In this document: positions 1 through 8,520 of the stretch, one piece after another
Layout: every line of letters begins with the position of its first letter
Numbering within the stretch: position 1 is the first letter of the stretch
Assembly: GCF_007745175.1 (NCBI RefSeq)
Contig: NZ_CP036271.1
Span: 2,733,314 to 2,797,313 of the forward strand
Direction of reading: 5' to 3'
Origin: Caulifigura coniformis
Lineage (GTDB): Bacteria; Planctomycetota; Planctomycetia; Planctomycetales; Planctomycetaceae
DNA length: 64,000 nucleotides
Notes under the pieces: model-generated
Told to the model about the DNA's origin: nothing
What the model saw: only the letters and a program-made list of their open reading frames with translations
The model's database searches: none
Position numbers and translations under genes: made by a program

Positions 1-2
1 AG

Positions 3-1325
3 TTTTCCGCCAACAACCGGAAGGTCCTCGCGACTGAACAACCCGCCGAGTTTGAAGAGTCGGTAATTCAGGACGGCAGGCTGCGGACGTATATCTCGAT
101 CAAGGCCCCGTTCCGTTATGGCGCCGCCCAGTCGCTCGCGGTATGTGGCATCTCGACCGACATCACGGAACGGAAGCAGGCGGAGGAATCGCTCCGGCAG
201 GCCGATCGACTGAAAGACGAATTTCTGGCGACGCTCGCACACGAACTGCGGAATCCCCTGGCCCCGATTCGAAACTCACTGCAGCTTCTCAAGATTGCCG
301 ACCTCGACCTTGAGACCGGAGTCTGGGCCCGCGAAGTGATCGAGCGACAGGTCGACCACCTGGTTCGCCTCGTTGACGATCTGCTCGACGTGTCCCGCGT
401 CACGCGCGGAAAGATCGGGCTCAGGCCGCAGCCGATCGAACTCGGCGACGTCATCGCGAGCGCGGTGGAGACGGTCCAGCCCCTGATCGCTTTACAGCAC
501 CACCGACTGGCGGTTGAGATCGCTTCCGGATCTCTCAAAGTGAACGCTGATCCGACGCGGATGACGCAGGTCTTCGGCAACCTGCTGACGAACGCGGCCA
601 AGTACACAGACGAGAGCGGCGAGATCTCCGTCGACGTGCGGGAGGTCGTGGGACAGGCGGTGGTCACCGTCCGCGACAACGGCATTGGAATCGCGCCGGA
701 TGTCCTGCCACATGTCTTTGACCTGTTCGTCCAGGCGCAGAATCCGTCCACGAAGGCCCAGGGAGGGTTGGGGGTCGGGCTGACGCTCGTGAAGAACCTG
801 GTGGAGCTGCACGGCGGCAGCGTCGCCGCCCGTAGCGCCGGGCTTGGGCAGGGCTCAGAATTCGTCGTGATGCTGCCGCTCATGTCGGCGACCGATATTG
901 CCGCGGTTTCGCTGGTGGACGCCCAACCTGTTCCCAGGCGGACTGCTTCGCGACTCCGGATTCTTGTCGTTGACGACAACCTCGATGCGGCGACGACCCT
1001 GGCGACCTTGCTGCAGAGGCAGGGGCATGATGTCGGGGTGGCGCATGATGGTCTCGCGGCTCTGGACATCGTCGCGAGCGACCCGCCCGACCTGGTATTT
1101 CTGGATATCGGCATGCCCGCGATGGACGGCCACGAAGTGGCCGCGCGTATCCGCAGCACCCCGGGGCTCGAGAAAGTGGTCCTCGTGGCCCTGACCGGCT
1201 GGGGCCAGGAAGGGGACCGCCGCCGAACGCGGGACGCAGGCTTCGACCACCACTTCGTGAAACCCCCGGAGCCGCGGGCCGTCGAAACCCTGATCGATGA
1301 ACTCGCCGCCCGCCGCGGTGGATGA
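3..1325 (+). CDS. Hybrid sensor histidine kinase/response regulator, 5' truncated by the window edge
   Basis: This is the C-terminal part of a two-component hybrid kinase. The frame is open from the first base of the window, so the true start lies outside. Visible in order are a PAS/PAC tail (about residues 1-65), a HisKA dimerisation domain with the H-box LAHELRNP (phospho-acceptor His codon at 240-242), a HATPase_c domain (N box with NLLTNAAKY, DNGIGIAP, and a glycine-rich GGLGVGLTLV lid), and a C-terminal receiver domain (VVDDN acidic pair, phospho-acceptor Asp in FLDIGMP at 1104-1106, Thr in ALTG, Lys in VKPP). By family it autophosphorylates on His and passes the phosphate to its own Asp. 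No transmembrane segment lies in the visible part. The input signal and final output are unknown. A GTG inside this frame at 336 is not the real start. Confidence 0.93.
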   Translation, partial: FSANNRKVLATEQPAEFEESVIQDGRLRTYISIKAPFRYGAAQSLAVCGISTDITERKQAEESLRQADRLKDEFLATLAHELRNPLAPIRNSLQLLKIADLDLETGVWAREVIERQVDHLVRLVDDLLDVSRVTRGKIGLRPQPIELGDVIASAVETVQPLIALQHHRLAVEIASGSLKVNADPTRMTQVFGNLLTNAAKYTDESGEISVDVREVVGQAVVTVRDNGIGIAPDVLPHVFDLFVQAQNPSTKAQGGLGVGLTLVKNLVELHGGSVAARSAGLGQGSEFVVMLPLMSATDIAAVSLVDAQPVPRRTASRLRILVVDDNLDAATTLATLLQRQGHDVGVAHDGLAALDIVASDPPDLVFLDIGMPAMDGHEVAARIRSTPGLEKVVLVALTGWGQEGDRRRTRDAGFDHHFVKPPEPRAVETLIDELAARRGG

Positions 1326-1445
1326 CGATCGCTCCCGGGCCACACCTCCGGCCCGTTCCGGCAACGATGTCGCGAACGTTGTCGTGGATGTTCTCTTGCC
1401 GCTCCCGAGGCGTTGAGCCCCATTCGCCCGGAGAACTTCGACATC

Positions 1446-1478
1446 AACAAAACAGGCCCGCGCGACTGCGCGGGCCTG
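1446..1478 (-). terminator. Rho-independent terminator of the phosphofructokinase gene
   Basis: There is an 11-bp perfect inverted repeat (CAGGCCCGCGC / GCGCGGGCCTG) with a 4-base loop. Read on the minus strand it is followed by TTTTGTT. It lies about 30 bp past the stop codon of the leftward phosphofructokinase gene. Confidence 0.85.
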
Positions 1479-1506
1479 TCGATCGTTCAGCATTCAACCG
1501 CTGAAA

Positions 1507-2559
1507 TCAGCGGAGGAATTCGCTCGCTTCGTCGAGGAACTCTTCCGGCAGCGTCCGCATCTGGCCGACGGCTTCCGCCAAAGGCACGGCAACGATCTTC
1601 AGGCCGCGAAGCGCGACCATCTTGCCGAAGTCCTTCTTCAGGGCCAGCCGGCCAGCGTGGATGCCCAGCCGCGTCCCGAGGACACGGTCGTAGGCGCTCG
1701 GCGAACCGCCGCGCTGCAGGTGTCCCAGCACCACTTCGCGGGTTTCGATGCCGGTCTTCGACTTGATCAGGTCGGCGACCTGCTTGCCGATGCCACCCAG
1801 CTGGATGTGCCCGAAGTCGTCCTTCTTGCCGGTCTGGCTGAGGTCGACCGTCTTGACGTTGCCGTTCGCATCCTTGTAGTTGATGGTCGCCCCTTCGCTG
1901 ACGAGCACCATCCCATACTTCTTGCCCGCTTCGCGGCGGCGCTTCAGCAGCTCGCACACATCGTCCAGCAGCGTCGGCCGCTCCGGAACCATAAAGGCGT
2001 CAGCCGAGTTGGCGATGCCGGAGAACGCCGTGATCCAGCCGGCGTGACGGCCCATGCACTCGACCACCATCACGCGGCGGTGCGATTCGGCCGTCGTGCG
2101 GAGCTTGTCCACGGCGTCCATCACCGTGTTCAGGCACGTGTCGAAACCGAACGTGAAGTCCGTGCTCGAAAGATCGTTGTCGATCGTCTTCGGAACGCCG
2201 ATGGTGTTGAACTTGTAGTCGCTGTACAGCTTGCTCGCGACGCCCAGGGTGTCGTCGCCGCCGATGGCCACCAGGGCATCGAGGCCGAGTTCCTTGAAGT
2301 TGGAGAGGATCTTTTCGACCAGCGCAGGATCCTTGTAAGGATTCGTCCGCGACGAGCCGAGGATCGTCCCCCCCTTGGGCAGGATCTCGTCCGTCTCGCA
2401 GGCCTTCAGCGGGGTGAAGTTGCCTTCGATCGCCCCGCGCCAGCCTTCCAGAAAGCCGATCGTCTCGCCGCCGGCGTTCTCGATCGTCCGAACCACTGCA
2501 CGGATCACCGCATTCAAAGCCGGACAATCGCCGCCGCCGGTCAACAACGCAACTTTCAT
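1507..2559 (-). CDS. 6-phosphofructokinase, likely pyrophosphate-dependent
   Basis: The 350-residue cytoplasmic enzyme converts fructose 6-phosphate to fructose 1,6-bisphosphate in glycolysis. Family motifs are [13 protein letters not shown] near the N-terminus, IGGDDT (residues 99-104), GVPKTIDND (121-129, catalytic Asp127), MGRHAGW and a MVPERP segment. The residue after GGD is Asp103 and the residue before TIDND is Lys124. In this family those positions are Gly in ATP-dependent enzymes, and the Asp/Lys pair marks use of pyrophosphate. The phosphate donor is therefore inferred to be PPi, which would make the step reversible; this needs an assay. An AGGAG box lies 9 bases before the ATG. The gene stands alone and is followed by a strong terminator. 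Confidence 0.92.
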   Translation of the reverse strand: MKVALLTGGGDCPALNAVIRAVVRTIENAGGETIGFLEGWRGAIEGNFTPLKACETDEILPKGGTILGSSRTNPYKDPALVEKILSNFKELGLDALVAIGGDDTLGVASKLYSDYKFNTIGVPKTIDNDLSSTDFTFGFDTCLNTVMDAVDKLRTTAESHRRVMVVECMGRHAGWITAFSGIANSADAFMVPERPTLLDDVCELLKRRREAGKKYGMVLVSEGATINYKDANGNVKTVDLSQTGKKDDFGHIQLGGIGKQVADLIKSKTGIETREVVLGHLQRGGSPSAYDRVLGTRLGIHAGRLALKKDFGKMVALRGLKIVAVPLAEAVGQMRTLPEEFLDEASEFLR

Positions 2560-2828
2560 TGGAACTCGCTCCTAAACTCAGGGCCGCACAGAACGCACTC
2601 TCGCGGCAGAAGCCCGGATCGTATTTCCGGGACAGGACCGCTTCAAGGAATCGCTCGCAGGCGATGTCAGACATCGCTCGGATCGCAGCCGACTGCCCCC
2701 CCGCCCCCCGGCCTCGGCCAGGGGGCGTCAATTGACTCAGGCGGCGTCAGAAATGACAAATTGATGTTCCCGCCTACGCTTGGGAAACGAGGCCGCCGGC
2801 CTGTCCTGCCTTCTCAGAAAGTCTGCCT

Positions 2829-3926
2829 GTGTCGATTCCTCTCGAACAACGCATCACGGAAGCCCGCAAACGCCTGGACGAGCACACCGTCCGCACCGTT
2901 CACAAGCACTTCCACCCGGAAGACGGAGCCCCGTTCTGGCTCGAAAAGGCCAAAACCTACAACTTCAACCCCCTCACCGACGTCAAGTGCTTCGACGACC
3001 TTAAAAAATTCCCCCTCTTTGAAGACGACTGGCTCCGCGGCGGCCCCGTCGACCGCTTCCTCCCCAAAAGCCTGCATGGCGAACCGCGGTTCGTCTTCGA
3101 GACCGGCGGCACCACCGGAATCCCCAAGTCCCGTTGCGTCGTCCGCGATCACTGGATCGACTACGAACTCTTCTCCGAAACGCTCCCCGACAAGTACTTC
3201 CCCAAAGGGGCCAACTGGCTGATGCTCGGCCCCTCCGGCCCCCGCCGGCTGCGGCTGGCCATCGAGCACCTCTGCCAGTTCCGCGGCGGCATCTGCTTCT
3301 GCATCGATCTCGATCCCCGCTGGGTCGTGAAGCTGATCAAGAAGGGAGACATCGCCGGCGCGAAGGCCTATGCCGACCATGCCATCGACCAGGCGACGAC
3401 CATCCTCTCGGCCGGCCACGACATCAAGTGCGCCTTCGCGACCCCCAAGTTGCTCGAGGCCCTCTGCCTTCGGCTCGTCGATAACGGGTCGAGCATCGAA
3501 GAGGCCGGCCTGACCGGCATCTTCTGTGGCGGCACGGAAATGACGGCCCAGTGGATGCGGTTCGCCAAGGAAGAACTCCTCGGCGACAACGTCTACATCG
3601 CCCCGACCTACGGCAACACGCTGATGGGCCTGGCCTGCGGCAAGCCGGTGTCGAAGGAAGAGAACTACAAGATCAGCTACTACGCCCCGCAGCCGCGGGC
3701 GGTGACCGAGATCGTCGACTTCAAGGACTACAACAAGACCGTCGAGTACGGCGGGACCGGACGCGTGAAGCTGTACACGCTGACCGATGAGCTGTTCATC
3801 CCCGGCTTCATGGAGCGGGACGAGGGAGAACGCGAGAGGCCGTATGAGCAGTTCCCGTGGGAGGGCGTGAGCGGTACGCGGCCGTTCCATGAGTTCGCGA
3901 AGACGACGACGGTGGGGGTTTATTGA
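2829..3926 (+). CDS. Phenylacetate-CoA ligase-like adenylate-forming enzyme, short form
   Basis: The 365-residue cytoplasmic protein has the adenylate-forming (ANL) fold. The P-loop-like core ETGGTTGIPK is at residues 91-100. A later PTYGNTLMG segment corresponds to the family motif that contacts the adenine and substrate, but its usual Glu is absent. GGTGRVKL and RDEGER resemble the end of the large domain. PaaK-type ligases run to about 430 residues with a small C-terminal domain that moves during thioester formation. Here the protein ends right after the large domain, so it may only adenylate its substrate, or use a partner. The start is GTG with a weak ribosome site. The substrate is unknown. 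A T9 terminator follows. Confidence 0.7.
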   Translation: MSIPLEQRITEARKRLDEHTVRTVHKHFHPEDGAPFWLEKAKTYNFNPLTDVKCFDDLKKFPLFEDDWLRGGPVDRFLPKSLHGEPRFVFETGGTTGIPKSRCVVRDHWIDYELFSETLPDKYFPKGANWLMLGPSGPRRLRLAIEHLCQFRGGICFCIDLDPRWVVKLIKKGDIAGAKAYADHAIDQATTILSAGHDIKCAFATPKLLEALCLRLVDNGSSIEEAGLTGIFCGGTEMTAQWMRFAKEELLGDNVYIAPTYGNTLMGLACGKPVSKEENYKISYYAPQPRAVTEIVDFKDYNKTVEYGGTGRVKLYTLTDELFIPGFMERDEGERERPYEQFPWEGVSGTRPFHEFAKTTTVGVY

Positions 3927-3945
3927 GAGTTTCGATTCAGCAGTG

Positions 3946-3978
3946 GCCCAGGGGGTGTGACCCTTGGGCTTTTTTTTT
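3946..3978 (+). terminator. Rho-independent terminator after the adenylate-forming enzyme
   Basis: A 9-bp stem (GCCCAGGGG with CCCTTGGGC, one G-U pair) with a 6-base loop is followed directly by nine T. It lies 20 bp past the stop codon. Confidence 0.9.
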
Positions 3979-4001
3979 GTTGCGCCGTGCAGGAAGTTCA
4001 C

Positions 4002-4052
4002 CACGGAGCCACGGAGAACACGGAGCCACGGAGAACACGGAGACGCACGGAG
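4002..4052. repeat. CACGGAG-rich intergenic repeat
   Basis: Six copies of CACGGAG are spaced 8-10 bases apart, alternately preceded by CC and AA. A looser GCTGAGACGCGGAG stretch and a purine-rich run (GGAAGGAAGGAAAGG) follow up to about 4145. The 3927-4627 gap holds this repeat, a terminator, a REP hairpin (4164-4207) and one copy of a 24-base repeat; no gene was recognised in it. Confidence 0.7.
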
Positions 4053-4163
4053 GGGAGGGGCGTCGCGGTGTGTCTGGCGCGTGGGGGAGAGGAGATTCAC
4101 CGCTGAGACGCGGAGAGCAGAAGGGAAGGAAGGAAAGGAAGAGGGGATGTGATGGGTGGTGGG

Positions 4164-4207
4164 CTCGGCAATGGGTGGCACTGGCTGCAAGCAGACCAGT
4201 GCCACCC
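4164..4207 (+). repeat. Solo REP hairpin, copy 1
   Basis: The element is a head CTCGGCAA followed by a palindrome with 11-bp arms GGTGGCACTGG / CCAGTGCCACC and a CTGC-AA-GCAG inner stem. It matches the two copies that frame the RAYT transposase gene at 5907-6497. A downstream tail GCTTTCAGTGGCACCCGGCG (4215-4234) recurs in inverted form at 8161-8180 with one difference. Confidence 0.85.
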
Positions 4208-4333
4208 AGATTCGGCTTTCAGTGGCACCCGGCGCGTCAGAAACAGGAACCGCCGGTGCGGCCGCCGCAGATGGCCGAGCTGACGCCGAAACTTCGACTC
4301 AAAGGCCAGGCTTTGCTCGATGCCTCGTAGAAA

Positions 4334-4357
4334 TCGTGGACGGCGTTGCGTGCCACC
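4334..4357 (+). repeat. 24-base dispersed repeat, copy 1
   Basis: The 24 bases beginning TCGTGGACGGCG and ending GCGTGCCACC are identical to the reverse complement of 11775-11798. An 18-base core also occurs at 10542-10559. Immediately after it is a 7-bp hairpin, CCACCTG-AA-CAGGTGG. Confidence 0.75.
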
Positions 4358-4627
4358 TGAACAGGTGGTCTGCGTCCCGGGGCCGATCGCAATGGATTTC
4401 GAGTGAGCGACGGCAATAGCTGCAGGTTAAGTCTGATCGTCGGCCCGTCTCGTTCTGCCACCACTCACAGCACAATGCGAACATCATTCTCCGAGTCGCA
4501 TTACAAAATAGGGGGTCTGCGTCGACGAACCTGGGCCGGTTGTTCGGACTGCTCTTAAGAGTCCGCTTGTGTCGAATGAACGAATGCGTCGGGAGTTGGA
4601 CAACTCGCAAGCGACGGAGGTTGGGAA

Positions 4628-5809
4628 ATGTGGCGGGCTATAGCGATTGCGTTGATGTGTTGGGGGACGGGCTGCACACACCATCAACTCAGGTACGACA
4701 CCATTCACCAGGCGGACACGCTGAACGATATCTATCGTCGACAAGTGCTCGACAACCTGGCCCTGTTCGTTGTCGATCCCTATGCTGTGCCTCACTTCGC
4801 GGTTCCCAACGGCGGGACGTCGTCAGTCTCGGACACTGGAAACGCCTCGGTCAGTGCGCTGAACTCTTTTCGGAAGGTGGCTGGACTTTCCGGGAGCCGT
4901 AACATCCAGGAATCATGGGCCCTCAATCCCATTCGCCATCCTGACAAGCTTCGCCGCATGCGATGCGCGTTTCAACGGGCGGTGGGAGTCTGTGATCCGT
5001 GCACCGATTGCTGCCGACTGGAGAAGCAGTTCTTGGGCAAGACCGGAAACCAGAAAATCGCCGTCTGGGACAAGACGAAGAACGAGCCTGTCTTGCTAGA
5101 TGGACGGCCGGTACTCGACCCGCTGACGAACCTGCCGTTTGTCGATGAGGGCGGCAACTCGCTGACTGATCCGAGGACCGGCCAGCCCTACAAGGTCGAT
5201 CCGGACACGGGGTGCGTGACGATCCCGGCGTACGACTGCAACGGGCCCTGCACCATCAAGTGCGGCTGGTACTGCCAAGGCAGATTTAAGGATGTCCCGC
5301 TGGACTGCCATGACTACATGGGCTGTTATCGCAATACGTATGTCTGGGTCGAGCCGCAGTATCGCCATGAGTTGGCCAAGCTTGTCCTCGCCATTTTGGA
5401 CTATGCGGAGAAGGATCCGCCATCAAAGCCTACAAAGGATGTCACGCTGCTGGTCAACCGCCGCGGCGAGATCGCCAGCAGCCCGCTGGACGCCATCGGC
5501 ATCGTGCAATCGACGATCACAATCGGGGATGCCAACGAGCGGATCCTCCGCGTTGACCCGCTCCCTTGCGAAAAACCTCCGGCCAGTGCCGGCGAGATCA
5601 ACAAAGGCCGCACGGTGGACACTCAGCTGAATTCGACGGAAAGTCGGACTGCCGATAAGGAACGCGCGGAATGGATAGAAGCCCGTCAACGCTTACAGGA
5701 CCTAGCTCCGCTCGCGCCCACCCAAAGTCCAAGTGCTGAGTCGGCGACGGGAGCGTCAGCCTTGTATGAGCGAATGCTGCTCGACGCGCTGGCTCCATCG
5801 ACTCGCTAG
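4628..5809 (+). CDS. Planctomycete hypothetical protein, probably exported or lipid-anchored
   Basis: The 393-residue protein has no function I can assign. The N-terminus MWRAIAIALMCWGTGC is a short hydrophobic segment ending in Cys16, which could be a non-standard lipobox. The next stretch (LRYDTIHQADTLNDIYRRQ VLDNLALF) looks amphipathic and helical. A Cys-rich region follows (CDPCTDCC near residue 120, and CNGPC, CGWYC, CHDYMGC around 200-230), which suggests disulfides or metal binding. The C-terminus is charged and low in order. The start is supported by GGAGG 7 bases before the ATG. It lies alone in the repeat-rich zone, between a REP and the RAYT unit. I recall similar N-termini in planctomycete proteins of unknown function, but no search was possible. 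Confidence 0.75.
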   Translation: MWRAIAIALMCWGTGCTHHQLRYDTIHQADTLNDIYRRQVLDNLALFVVDPYAVPHFAVPNGGTSSVSDTGNASVSALNSFRKVAGLSGSRNIQESWALNPIRHPDKLRRMRCAFQRAVGVCDPCTDCCRLEKQFLGKTGNQKIAVWDKTKNEPVLLDGRPVLDPLTNLPFVDEGGNSLTDPRTGQPYKVDPDTGCVTIPAYDCNGPCTIKCGWYCQGRFKDVPLDCHDYMGCYRNTYVWVEPQYRHELAKLVLAILDYAEKDPPSKPTKDVTLLVNRRGEIASSPLDAIGIVQSTITIGDANERILRVDPLPCEKPPASAGEINKGRTVDTQLNSTESRTADKERAEWIEARQRLQDLAPLAPTQSPSAESATGASALYERMLLDALAPSTR

Positions 5810-5842
5810 GCCAGAAGTGCCACGTGGGGACTCACTTCCGGC

Positions 5843-5886
5843 GGGTGGCACTGGTCTGCTTGCAGCCAGTGGCAAGCGTTGCCGAG
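5843..5886 (-). repeat. REP hairpin, left flank of the RAYT gene
   Basis: The palindrome GGTGGCACTGG...CCAGTGGC is followed by GTTGCCGAG. It is the inverted counterpart of the copy at 6526-6569. Confidence 0.85.
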
Positions 5887-5906
5887 CCACTCTACTCCAC
5901 ACACTC

Positions 5907-6497
5907 TTACCCGAACGCCTCCGGTGGGAGGCCATGAATCGTCGGCAGTTCCGGGTCGACAATCCTCTTGTCTGACTCATACCACCGGGCACTCGACCAC
6001 TTCCATTCCCCAGGCCGGGCGACGAGGCCGGCGCGGACCGGGTTTGCGTGGATGTAGTCGATCGATCCCAGCAGGCTCTTCTCCGTTCTCAGGTTGCGAT
6101 CGTAACCGGCCCCCTCCTGCCAAAACCGGAAGGCCGGTTTCCCCGGTCGTTCCAGGACCGTCAACTCGTGCAGCAGAGGACTTTTCTCCGCGATCAACAT
6201 CTGTTTCACGCGGTAGGAGAACGGCCGCTTGATGGCCGACAGGAGCACGTCCAGATCGGGAAGCTCACCGGGTCTGACTTCGGTGGGGAAGACCAGCAGA
6301 TGCACATGGTTCGTCATCAGGACGAACGCGACGAGCCGGTACTTATGGTTCGCGATGGCCCGGTCGATCGACTGGCAGAGCATCTGGCGCCAGTCGTCGC
6401 GTGTCAGCAGTTCGAGTTGCCGATAGTTCGAGAATGTGAGCTCGTGAACGTCGCCCGGCTCGTGAAATCGCCTGAGCTGCTTGCGATGGCCCTGCAT
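5907..6497 (-). CDS. REP-associated tyrosine transposase (RAYT, Y1 HUH family)
   Basis: The 196-residue protein is a single-strand DNA nuclease of the Y1 transposase family. The HUH motif is MTNHVHLL with His64 and His66. The likely nucleophilic Tyr148 sits in IDYIHANPVRAG, which matches the usual Y-x3-NP arrangement of RAYTs. Length is in the usual range, and both motifs are intact, so the enzyme could be active. By family it nicks REP hairpins and forms a 5'-phosphotyrosine link. The start ATG is immediately inside the right-hand REP. It is the only apparently intact transposase in the window. Confidence 0.93.
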   Translation of the reverse strand: MQGHRKQLRRFHEPGDVHELTFSNYRQLELLTRDDWRQMLCQSIDRAIANHKYRLVAFVLMTNHVHLLVFPTEVRPGELPDLDVLLSAIKRPFSYRVKQMLIAEKSPLLHELTVLERPGKPAFRFWQEGAGYDRNLRTEKSLLGSIDYIHANPVRAGLVARPGEWKWSSARWYESDKRIVDPELPTIHGLPPEAFG

Positions 6498-6525
6498 TCA
6501 ATGACGGTACTCAACGGAGGGCTGC

Positions 6526-6569
6526 CTCGGCAACGTTTGGCACTGGCTGCAAGCAGACCAGTGGCACCC
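6526..6569 (+). repeat. REP hairpin, right flank of the RAYT gene
   Basis: The head CTCGGCAACG is followed by GGCACTGGCTGC-AA-GCAGACCAGTGGCACCC. It lies about 28 bp upstream of the RAYT start codon and could carry or overlap its promoter. Confidence 0.85.
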
Positions 6570-6779
6570 AGATTCACCGGGTACCGCCGGTTGCTGTGCA
6601 ACTGGTCGTGTAGCACGCCCTGACTGACGTCAGGAAGGAAGGGCGTGGCGAGAGTTGCCGAGCGAGCAAGGCTGCCCAGGCCGAAGATCAGGCCGTCTCC
6701 ATTTCTGTCGGGCCCGTGTCGTGGCGAAGTCGTCGTGGCACGCGGCCACGCCCTTCGCAGGGCGTGCCACTCAACCCGC

Positions 6780-7190
6780 TCACGTGCCGGCTGCGCCGGC
6801 GGAGGGGGTTGCGGAGGGTTCCTGGCCAAAGAGCAGTCGGAAGATCGCCGGGCGGCGCAGTGCCAGGCCCAGCCACATCAGCACGCCGATGATGATCGGA
6901 AAGAACCAGGTGTCGTTGACGCGGAGGTGGGTCCAGACGGCGCCGCCGAGGTAGGCCGTCGTCAGAATCGCGCCGAGAAATGCCGTGCGGGGAATCAGAT
7001 AGAGCACCGCGACTGCGACTTCGATGACGCCCAGGGTCGTCAGGAGATCGAGCGGGATCTGCAGCTTCGACATGATGTCGGCCTTGCCAGGGAAGTCGAA
7101 GAACTTGGGAACTCCGCTGGCTCCGATGAGGAAGAGGCCGACCAGTGCGGTCAAGATCCATCCGGTGATGCGTTGTGCTTTCGTGGGCAT
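6780..7190 (-). CDS. DoxX family (DoxX_2-like) integral membrane protein
   Basis: The 136-residue protein has four predicted transmembrane helices, around residues 8-27, 50-70, 73-92 and 96-115. The segment IEVAVAVLYLIPRTAFLGAI with the following YLGGAVWTHLRV is the characteristic core of small DoxX-like proteins. The role of this subfamily is poorly defined; relatives are linked to quinone or thiol redox and stress. A GGAG box lies 9 bases before the ATG. The C-terminal tail is Ala/Pro rich and variable. It is transcribed alone. Confidence 0.85.
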   Translation of the reverse strand: MPTKAQRITGWILTALVGLFLIGASGVPKFFDFPGKADIMSKLQIPLDLLTTLGVIEVAVAVLYLIPRTAFLGAILTTAYLGGAVWTHLRVNDTWFFPIIIGVLMWLGLALRRPAIFRLLFGQEPSATPSAGAAGT

Positions 7191-7361
7191 GTCTGGGCTC
7201 CGGGGCGATTTGCAGGTGTTCGGTGTCTGAAATGAGTCGTGTGTTCGCTGATGCGACGATCGGCCGTCGCCGGAATCGACACGTCATTTCAGAGATTTGC
7301 TGAAACCCGGGTAACACCGCGTTGCTGTGCAACCGGTGCGGCGAAGCCGCAAGAGGTTTCG

Positions 7362-7386
7362 CACGGGGAGGCTGTCCATCCCCGTG
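7362..7386. other. 8-bp perfect hairpin past the LysE-type gene
   Basis: CACGGGGA and TCCCCGTG are separated by 9 bases. There is no T-run on either side, so it is only a weak terminator candidate for the leftward transporter gene. Nearby, GTTGCTGTGCAAC (7321-7333) repeats the sequence at 6590-6602. Confidence 0.4.
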
Positions 7387-7435
7387 AAGTGACGTGAATC
7401 GGACCTTGCCCCAGCAACCTATTTTGGGCCCCCCT

Positions 7436-8065
7436 TCACGCCTGTCGCGCCAGCCCCAGCCGAATTCCCAGCAGGATGAAGAACCCGCCGATCGTGCGGT
7501 TCAGCCACATTCCCGTCCGGCTGCCAAGCTGCAGCGAGCGGGCATGAGAGGATGCCCAGGCCAGGAACAGGCACCAGATCGTGCCGTTGATCGTGAACAC
7601 CGATCCGAGGAACAGGAACGCCAGCGGCTTGTTGGCCGCCATCGGCTCGATGAACTGCGGCACAAACGCCAGGAAGAACAGCGCGACCTTCGGATTCAGG
7701 ATGTTCGTCAGGAACCCCTGGGCGAAGACTTTCCGCAGACGCGACGCCAGGGCCGGCGTCCTCGCCCCCCGGGAGCGTTGGCCCGACATCAGGAACATCA
7801 CCCCGATGTAGATCAGGTAGATCGCCCCGGCGAACTTCACGATGTTGAACGCCATCGCCGAAGTTGCCAGCAGGGCCGACATGCCCAGCGCCGCCGCGGC
7901 CACGTGCAGGCAGCATCCGCAGCTGATGCCGAGTGCCGCCACGATCCCCGCTTTCATCCCCTGCGTAACGCTGCGGGTGGTGATGTACAGAGTGTCGGCC
8001 CCCGGCGTGATGTTGAGCAGCCAGCTGGACGCGACAAACAGGGCGAGATCGTGGGTACCGAGCAT
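7436..8065 (-). CDS. LysE/RhtB family amino-acid or metabolite exporter
   Basis: The membrane protein of about 209 residues has six predicted helices. Family hallmarks are NITPGADTLYI near the N-terminus and ILNPKVALFFLAFVPQF in the middle. By family it exports amino acids or similar small molecules down the proton gradient; the substrate cannot be read from sequence. The frame opens at a TTG at 8083, but the ATG at 8065 gives the usual family N-terminus, so I chose that. The gene stands alone. Confidence 0.88.
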   Translation of the reverse strand: MLGTHDLALFVASSWLLNITPGADTLYITTRSVTQGMKAGIVAALGISCGCCLHVAAAALGMSALLATSAMAFNIVKFAGAIYLIYIGVMFLMSGQRSRGARTPALASRLRKVFAQGFLTNILNPKVALFFLAFVPQFIEPMAANKPLAFLFLGSVFTINGTIWCLFLAWASSHARSLQLGSRTGMWLNRTIGGFFILLGIRLGLARQA

Positions 8066-8130
8066 CAGGTGGCGAGACAGCAAAGCGTTGAAGAGGTTCG
8101 GATCGGGGCCGAGGATTCTTGCGCGTCAAT

Positions 8131-8490
8131 TCATACCTCCAAGTGGAACAGGCGTTCACTCGCCGGGTGCCATTGAAAGCTTGAATTCTGGTCGAACCAG
8201 GGCTCGAGCGGGCCAGAGAGACTCAGAAGTACGAACCAGGCCTTGCCGGACGCGGTCTGGCCCCAGGTCTCTTCCTGGCCAGCTGGTGCCCTGGGGCCGA
8301 AGTCGAGGTCCGTCGAACCATCAGCGTTCGTGATCAGCTTGCCCCGCTTGTTGTTCCTGCTCGGGAACGGCTGCGAAGTCTGCAGCTTGGAACGCGTTTG
8401 AGGGTCATCCAGCACGACCGACCAGAAGTCCTTCGCCGGGACGTTGGCCGGAAGTCTCATCCGGCAGGTCTTCGCACCGTCCAGCGGCTC
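8131..8490 (-). pseudogene. Remnant of a DUF1214 (DUF1254-type) protein, C-terminal piece only
   Basis: Only about 110 residues of a protein family normally around 450 remain. The conserved DUF1214 signature is clear: LPANVPAKDFWSVVL, DDPQTRSKLQT, NADGSTDLDFGP, APAGQEETWGQT and GPLEPWFD. Homology continues upstream of the first ATG (reading LDGAKTCR just before it), so that ATG is not the real start. The C-terminal residues FQWHPASERL are encoded by REP-tail sequence (8161-8180), so the last part of the gene was replaced. The 5' side fades into a TGTGAC repeat element. It is probably not functional. Confidence 0.8.
8161..8180 (-). repeat. REP-tail fragment at the end of the DUF1214 remnant
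   Basis: The reverse complement reads GCTTTCAATGGCACCCGGCG. It differs by one base from 4215-4234, the tail downstream of REP copy 1. It marks the breakpoint of the truncated gene. Confidence 0.7.
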
Positions 8491-8520
8491 TCCCGAAATT
8501 GTGACCCCGATTGAGGGGAA

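Larger units (their letters stand above)
5843..6569. mobile_element. REP-RAYT unit: transposase gene framed by inverted REP hairpins
   Basis: A single RAYT transposase gene is bracketed by two REP hairpins in opposite orientation, one 20 bp past its stop codon and one about 28 bp before its start codon. The whole unit is only 727 bp. This is the arrangement known for REP-associated tyrosine transposases, which move single-stranded REP copies. Related solo REPs occur at 4164-4207 and 9693-9736. Confidence 0.85.

Noticed and set aside
36..1450. Antisense frames over the histidine kinase region
   Set aside because: The plus-strand frame has HisKA, HATPase and receiver motifs in order; the antisense frames have none.
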